Positions 45,801-53,710 of a DNA stretch of 53,710 bases are shown piece by piece. How positions within the stretch are numbered: the first letter of the stretch is position 1; each line of letters opens with the position of its first letter. A program made the translations under genes and the position numbers. Source of the stretch: JAYUDN01 sp043769645 (lineage in GTDB: Bacteria; Patescibacteriota; Gracilibacteria; BD1-5; UBA2023); contig JAYVJC010000014.1 in assembly GCA_043769645.1 (NCBI GenBank), positions 1-53,710 on the forward strand, in the 5' to 3' direction. A model generated the notes under the pieces. It saw only the letters and a program-made list of their open reading frames with translations, searched no databases and was not told the DNA's origin.

Positions 45801-48800
45801 CAGTATCTCAAAATATATACTTCGATACGATCGAAGTTAATCTTCGGAGTCAATCGGTGAAGAGAGATGGCATAAGAATTGATCTTTCCCCGAAAGAATA
45901 TGCCCTCCTAGAACTTCTCATCCAGGAGCGAGGGAAAGTACTCGATCGAGACTTTATCTATGAAACTATATGGGGAGATTATAATGCCTCTGAGAAAACT
46001 CTGGAGACTATCAATGTTCATATTTCTTACCTTCGAAAAAAACTCTGAGGTAACTTCATCCGTACCGTCAAACTTTCGGGATATATTATTGATTAACTCC
46101 TATGTCATTTACTACCAGAACCAAAATTACTGCTCTCTTTGCCTCGATCGTATCCATACTGATCGTCCTTCTCAATGCCCTCATTTTTCAAAGCGCTAAT
46201 AACGAATGGCAATCGAAAAAAGCGAAATATATGCATGAATCTATGACTTCAATGCTCACCGTAGAAGAAGCCAAAAAAAAGTTTCCAGATCTTCAGGTAA
46301 CGAGTTCGAGCGGAGCTATCATCTACCAGCAAGGAATATTTACCCACAATATGGTTCATCGCAGTATCGGTTCCTGGATATTCAAAGATCCTTCTATTAC
46401 CATAGCTGATGGCCGAGCGTACTACTGGGGAATTGAATCAAAAGTTGATGGACTTACGTATAAAACGGTTGACGATGTGACAGACATTATCTTTACGAGA
46501 GACATGATTATTAACCGTTCGGTCGGGATTTCTCTTATAGGGTTCCTCCTTCTTATTCTTATCGGAAACTTTTTCTCCTGATATATCCTTCGACCGATCC
46601 AGAATATGAATGAAGCAACGAGACGATTTTCTCTTTCTGAGAAGTCAGGATCCCAGATGGTCGGAATCTACGGAAATATCAAGGATGAGGTGGTTATCCT
46701 GGCACGGAGTCTTGAAGAACTCTTCAATCGTGTCAATAAAGAAGCTGAGCGACTTGAGCAGTTCTCAGATGACATCGCCCATGAGATCAAAAATAATCTC
46801 TTTGAAGTCATGACCTACCTCAACATTGCAGAAAATGCTATCCATCCAGGAGAATCTATCAAGAAGGGAAAAGCAAAAATCCGATCCCTCTCGAATGTGG
46901 TTGATGCACTTTTATTTTTCGCACGCAATGAAATTGGTGCTGCAGAAGTGAAAGATGTAGGACTCCTTCTTCATTCCTATCTTGGTAATGAGGACTCTCG
47001 AGTGCAGATTGTAGAAACCTCCGAACTCCTTATTCCGATATATCCTGAACTCTTTCTCACCGCGATTGGCAATATCGTCTCAAATGCAGAGAAGTTTACT
47101 CCTCCTGATGGTACCATCACGATTAGGATTTCTCATGAGGGTATACAAATTACTGATACCTGAATTGCAATTGCTAAAAAACATTTACCGCATATATTTG
47201 ATAGGCTTTACAAGGTCGATACCGCTCGAACCAATGGTACTGGGCATGGACTTGGGCTTTCTATCTCGAAAAAAATTCTCGAAGAGCTTCATAAGATGAA
47301 ACTTTCTGTAGAAAGCGAACCAGGAGTGGGCACGACATTTTTTATCCATACTGTAGAAGTATAATCAAACCTTAATGTGAGTTGGTATACTTGTTAGATA
47401 TTCTTACTTATTCCTATGTTTTCTCTTGCTTTCATCTCATTCCTTGCTGGAATCCTGACTATACTTGCTCCATGTGTTCTTCCGGTACTGCCAGTCATCC
47501 TCGCGGGAAGTATTTCTGAAAAAGAGCGATGGTATCCCTATGTCGTGACCCTTTCCTTGGCCATATCGGTTGTACTCTTTACCGTCCTCCTCAAGGCTTC
47601 TACTCTCCTTATCGATATTCCAAGTCGATTCTGGACCTCTCTTTCTGGAGGGATTCTCCTCTTTCTCGGATTCATCTATCTCTTTCCTCACGTGTGGGTA
47701 AAGATCTCTGGTATGTTCGGTTTTTCGAAATCCAACGAATCTCTTGACTCAGCTCAAAATATCGGAAATGCACTTTTTCGAGCTATAGTCACCGGCGCAG
47801 TACTCGGGCCAGTATTTTCGACCTGTTCACCGACCTATTCACTCCTTCTTGCTACTGTTTTCCCAGCTTCATTTCTCTCAGGAATCGCCTACGTCTTTCT
47901 CTACGCCATAGGACTCTCATGGATGCTTCTCATAGTTGCGCGAGGAGGTCGTACTATGGTCGCTCGATTCAAAGGGCTCGCGAGTGAAAATGGATGGCTT
48001 AAGAGGGTTCTCGGAATTATTTTTGTCATTATCTGACTTGCAATTATAAGTGGTGTTGATAAGAAGGCGGAAGCATGGCTTCTCAATCGGTTTGATCTGA
48101 GCTCAGTCGAACAGGGTATCCTCGATCGATTTGTCCCTCCCATCAAGCAAAAAGATATGGCTCGAACAGTTTCAAACACCCCTATTGCACCGGTTGTTAC
48201 GAAAAGTGGAAAAACTCTCGAACCGCCATTTCCCCTCGCTATTGATCACCCATATGCAGCACCAGAGCTTACTAAACTTACCGAATGGATTAACTCGAAT
48301 CCCCTTACGATGAAAGAACTCCGAGGTAAGGTCGTCCTTATCGATTTCTGGACGTATTCGTGTATCAATTGTCTACGAACCCTCCCATATCTCGTCAATT
48401 GGGATAAAAAGTACCGTGACCAAGGACTCGTAATTATTGGCGTCCACGCTCCAGAGTTTGCTTTCGAACAAAAAAGATCCAATGTGGAAGAAGCAGTAAA
48501 GAAAAATCAAATTGAGTATCCTGTCGTTCTTGATAATGACTATAATACTTGGAACGCCTATGAGAATCGATACTGGCCAGCCAAATATTTTATCGATCGA
48601 GATGGTAATATCAGGCATTATCATTTTGGAGAAGGCGCATATGATGAGAGTGAACAGGTGATACAGTACCTTCTCGGTATCGATGCGACTCCTACCGCAT
48701 CCGTGATTCCCGCAATACCCTCTATCAAATCTCTCACCATTTCTCCAGAAACCTACCTCGGGACAGGACGGAGAGAACATTACATCGCCTCTTCCTCAAA

Positions 48801-51800
48801 ACTTGGTGTCGATGAGTGGAGTCTTTCGGCAAGGAGTGGAGAAAATATGCAAAATTATTGGTGAGAAATGGAAGAATCGATACAATCAAAAAAGGCAGGT
48901 GCTAACCTCACTTTCCATTATAAAGCTCGGGATGTCTATCTTGTGCTTACGGGAAGTGGAAACGTAATGGTTAAAAGCTCCGGAATACTGTCACCTGGAT
49001 CCGACGTGAAGGAAGGAGTACTCAGTGTACAAGGGGACCGTATGTACCATATCATCCACGAAGATTCGGTGACTGATAATACTCTCTTTCTTGAATTTCC
49101 TCCTGGAATCTGAGCCTATGCCTTTACCTTTGGAGGATAGGAGATATCCACTACTTGTTTAAAAATATTTTTAATTCTAGTCTTTATTTATGAAAAAATA
49201 TATCTACCTCTCTATTTTTTTCATCCCATTTCTTACGAGCTGTAGTCGAGGAGTTCCTCAGAATACGATGACGACAGAACCCCAATCCATTCGGGATACG
49301 GGTACTCAGTCAGATACTGATACTTTCTCAGGTTCGTTTACTAAGGAACAAAAAGAAGCTCGTGAAAAAAGTGAAACTATCGGAGGTGCTACCTTGAATA
49401 TGGAAAAATGAACCGAAAATACGAGCATGATGAGCGCTGAATCAAAAGAAGGAAGTCGCTATCTACCATATTCAGCCACTCTTGTAGAAACGGCTCTGAA
49501 GTCATGAAAAAAAGTTGCCCTCTTTTTCTCGGCTACTTGGTGTTCTACCTGTAAAGCGCTCAATGCCTCCATCGAATCAAATCTTTCGACAATTCCAACA
49601 GATGCCTTGATCGTAAAGGTTGACTACGATGAGAGTGAAGAACTGAAGCGAAAGTATAGTGTCGTCTCTCAGCATACGACCGTGATTCTCGATGCTTCTG
49701 GAAATCTCGTGAGTAAAAAACTTGGAGCTAGGAGTATAGAACAAGTCTTCAATTAACACTCAAATCCTAATTCTCTTTTTATGAAACAACAGCATCAAAT
49801 CTCTGAACGTAAGAAAAAAACCTTACTCCGTTTTGAACGGATATTTTCCTATTTTACCGTTCGTAACGGACTCCTTGCGATCCTTTTTTACCTGATTTTT
49901 TCTTTCTATATTTTCCCCTCCCTTGCGACTGCTATTTATTCGTATAACCGTAATCATATGCTCCAAGATACTACCCCACATAAAAAAGCTTATTTTGCCG
50001 GAGGATGCTTCTGGTGTATGGAAGGCATTTTTGAAGCCCAGGTGGGTGTCAAGGAAGCTATCGTCTGATATGCCGGAGGAACCGCCGAAGATGCTACTTA
50101 TGAGAAGGTTTCTGCTGGAAATACGGGGCATCGGGAAGCAGTCGAGGTTACCTATAATCCCAAACTAATTTCATATCAGAAACTTGTCGAACTCTACTAT
50201 ACGCAGATTGACCCGACACAGACGGATGGTCAGTTCAATGACCGCGGACCTCAGTATACAACGGCTATACTCTATAGCGATGATAGTGAGAAAGCTATTG
50301 CTGAAGCGTCTCAGAAAGCCCTTGAGGATTCGAATCAGTTCTCGGGTCCCATTGCAGTCAAGATAGAACCCTTTCGGAATTTTTTCCCAGCCGAGGACTA
50401 CCATCAGGACTACTATAAAAAATCTTCCCTTCGCTACCATCTCTATAAAGAGGGAAGTGGTCGATCTCGGTACATAGAACAAAACTGGGGAAAGAAACTC
50501 GAGGAACTCTCGAAGGATGATCTCGAGAAAAAACTCACCCCACTTCAGTATAAAGTAACCCAAGAGGATGGTACAGAGCCTGCTTATCAGAATGAATACT
50601 GGGATAATCACAAAGAAGGTATCTATGTCGATATCGTCGACGGGACGCCACTCTTCTCTTCGAAAGATAAGTACGATAGTGGGACAGGATGGCCGAGCTT
50701 CACGAAGGCGATCGATTCGGTCAATATAGTAGAACACACGGATACGCAGTTTTTCATGTCTCGTACCGAAGTCCGAAGTAAAAATGCGAACTCTCACCTC
50801 GGTCATGTCTTCGATGATGGTCCAGTTGATAAGGGAGGGAAACGATATTGTATGAACTCTGCGGCTCTTCGATTTATCCCGAAAGAAGACCTCGAAAAAG
50901 AAGGATATAGTGAATACCAGATCCTATTTGACGCGAAGAACTAAATCCCTCTAGAAAGAAATCCTATCCTCATATCTCTCAGATTGTGAGTATAGGCGGA
51001 TCTTTAGAGGTGAATAATGAATACTTACAGGAAGTAAAGGTATCAGTACTTTTACTTCTTTTGAGTATACGATTGTAGTGTCAAGAGATAGTTAGGCACT
51101 TTGAAGAAAAATTCCTTACAGTTACCTATGGAGATCAGCTCCTGCAGATTTCAAACTACCCCTTAAAAATGATATAGGTGATATTCTCTTCCATCTTGGT
51201 GACACTCGGATCGGTAAGGTAGAGATTATAAAAAGTATGTGACTTTGGAAAATCAGTCATGACTTTTTTATAGGCATCTTTGAGTCCTTTGTAATCACCG
51301 ATGACCTTATAGGCGATGAAATCATCCTTGATCGTCTTATCTCCGTATGCGTGAGGAAGCCCGATCCATCCGAATCCCATCATTTTCGAGGATTCGATCA
51401 TCCCAGTTTTCCAGTCGACTTCGAGTCCTTGGCTCACGATTGATTCCTTCACCGTACTGTACACCGACATTGGCACGGGCGTATACATCATGAAGAAAGC
51501 TTTCATGCTCTGAAATTTCGCATTGATGCTATGTGGGAAGTATCCTTCTGGAAGGGTTGTAGAATCAGTCATAGAAAAAATTATAATCCTAAAGATTATC
51601 TATAATTTTGATTAAATTGCAAAAAAATCAAAAAATGATACTCTATTTTGAGTTCGGATTAAAAAATCTGGAAAAACTATGAGTACGAAAGTGATTATCT
51701 ACCGAGACTTGGCGCCAATACTTGTTTTAGTTTATTAAGATCTTCTAAACTTCCTATACAAGGAAATCATTCTCTATCGGGCGTGATCCATCGATGAACT

Positions 51801-53710
51801 GCTCTTCTTTGTCGATCAGTGAGTGCATCGACGTCAATACGTCCTACTCATTGTCATAAGAGTTTCATCTCTTCTCGAAAGAAATCTAATTTTACCGCAA
51901 TTCCGCTGGTGGCAATAGACATAGGCGGTACTATAAATAATAAAACATATAATATCTAACTTATCATATCTGTCAATAGATTATAAAAAAACTCGTAACT
52001 ACTGTCATTTTCTCAGTGCTGATTTTGTTATATGGAATAATAAAAAAAGTGTATACAGGCAACTTGCTTCTCGGCAAAAACCGATGTTTAGATATCGAAA
52101 TGAAGTGTCCCATCCTGTATCATGGTATATAGTGTCAATAGATGAAAAGCAGCTATCAATAAATTACTGATAACAATTGGATTCTTTATCGTTTTTACGG
52201 TAAAAGGACTCAGTATTTTATAGATGATTTGTATAATCAAAAGCGCAAATACAAGCTTAGGATCCATAAAGAATAATAACAAAACTGATGCTATTAAAAT
52301 GGTAAGATACATGGCGAGTAGGATGCCTCTTGCTGGAGTAAATACTCCTGCAACTTTCTGCATCTTCTCAACATCTACTATCAATGCAAAGCAAACAGGA
52401 ATAAGAACAATAATATTTAAAAAGAGTGATGCAGTAATCATATGATCAGTGAATTTATTGAAAAAAATTGAAACATGATATAATTTTACCCAAGTTGATA
52501 TAGCTGAAATTATCTAAATTTCCCTCTATTTTGCAATATTTTTTTGACGAATATAAGAACCCTATTCATCATCTATCAAATTAGTGTACTCTTAATCTCT
52601 TCTGTATATACTTTAGAAGTACACTTTTTTTCTTTCTTCTTTGAAAAAACTCATTGCTATCATCTCATCGAGTGTCGCATTTGCTTCACTCTGTTGTCTA
52701 TCATCAGTCGTCATTGTTGCACTTGGTCTCTGATCCGTCAGCTTTGCGACTTCACTCGCAGATAACCTCTATGGTGACTATAAGTGGTACTTCCGAACTT
52801 TTGGATTTCTCTGTCTCATCATGGGTCTCATCTGGTACTTTCGCTCTGAAGGAGTCTGTACGCTCGATCAGGCAAAACGTGAACGAAAAAGGATTATAAA
52901 TACTCTTCTCGTGGCACTCTTCACTGGGATAGCCGGATACATATTTTTTCTCTATGTCGTCGTCCACTATATCGGGGTCTGGCAGGGAATCTGGAAATAA
53001 ACTAAAGCTCTCATTTTTTACTCATTACTACTTTTATTATGAAAAAATATAATCCTCTCACTCCCGAAGAAGCTCGTGTCATCATCGGGAAGGGCACAGA
53101 GATGCCATGGGTCGGAGAGTATACTGATACTACTGAGGATGGAGTCTACTCATGTCGACAGTGCGGTGTTGATCTCTATAGAAGTGAGTTCAAGTTCCAC
53201 TCCGGATGCTGATGGCCATCATTTGATACTGCGATCGAGGGTCGCGTTCGTGAGACGGTCGATGCCGATGGGAGGCGTACGGAGATTACGTGTGCGAACT
53301 GTGACTGACATCTCGGTCATGTATTTCATGGTGAGCGATTCACTCCTACCAATACTCGACACTGTGTGAACTCTCTATCGATGAGGTTCCGGAAAGAACC
53401 AGTCAAACAATAATCTTTATTAATCTTCATCTTCTACCCATAAACAACCCATTGACATTTCATCAATAATAAAAACTCCAGTATCAAATGTTGCCTCTGT
53501 TATAGGATCCCATGATACAAGCGCAAGCTCACCGGAAATATTTTTTTCAAAGGATCCGTTCGTAAAAAATTTTGAATTTTTCTCGAATTGATCACAAAAA
53601 CTTCGCGTCAATACATCTGCCTGCTCACTTGGCATTATAGGAGACGAATATGCGAGGTCTTGCTTTAAGACCAGATTGAGTATATCCATAGCCAAACCCT
53701 TCTCAATGCT

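Overview
The window comes from a candidate-phyla-radiation bacterium that reads UGA as glycine (translation table 25), most likely Gracilibacteria (BD1-5) and less likely Absconditabacteria. The evidence is direct. With TGA as a stop, nearly every housekeeping gene breaks up. With TGA as Gly, the pieces join in one frame and the residue falls at invariant glycines: SerS C-terminal MGGKE, RsmG GSGGG, KorB GGDGDG, ApbE NFGGD, MsrB HSGCGWPSF. TAA and TAG are the only stops. All gene coordinates below are joined across in-frame TGA codons, so many genes are longer than a standard-code ORF call would give. Starts usually follow a T/A-rich stretch (TTTTTATG, TATATG) with no clear Shine-Dalgarno sequence.

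Layout. 0-9 kb: metallo-beta-lactamase-fold protein, DUF1361 membrane protein, murC, then a leftward block dnaX / AI-2E-type permease / miaA. 8.8-22 kb: serS and a mosaic of orphan genes (often very rich in UGA), GNAT and SGNH enzymes, a lipoprotein, an MGMT-type DNA repair protein, a Pif1-like helicase and an ABC ATPase. 22-31 kb: mainly leftward genes (DEAD-box helicase, broken SDR gene, HAD phosphatase, flavodoxin-like reductase, two TMEM175-type channels, NYN-LOTUS protein) plus the ABC-2 permease that probably partners the distant ATPase. 31-39 kb: secreted Tyr/Asn/Gln-rich protein, rsmG, VanX-type dipeptidase, 2-oxoacid:ferredoxin oxidoreductase (korA/korB) split by a four-helix-bundle gene, and tRNAs Gly(UCC), Ile(GAU), Pro(UGG) and Glu(UUC), all with encoded CCA. 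38-44 kb: a lipoprotein with its probable flavin transferase ApbE, and two large secreted surface proteins. 43.9-53.4 kb: an extracytoplasmic oxidative-repair island with a Met-rich fasciclin protein, exported MsrB, a two-component system, DipZ-like thiol exporter fusion, thioredoxin lipoprotein, membrane-anchored MsrA-MsrB, and further on a MerT-like protein and a zinc MsrB.

How the genes work together. The 44-51 kb genes form a plausible electron chain: cytoplasmic thiols to DipZ, then thioredoxin lipoprotein, then MsrA/MsrB, repairing oxidised methionines outside the membrane. A TTAA-N7-TTAA motif sits between the divergent fasciclin and msrB genes (two copies) and, degenerate, before dipZ; it is a candidate operator for the encoded OmpR-type regulator.

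The window is also full of short degenerate repeats. Some have landed in frame inside murC, rsmG and dnaX; others flank genes that look like inserted cassettes. No CRISPR array, rRNA, IS element or prophage was seen.
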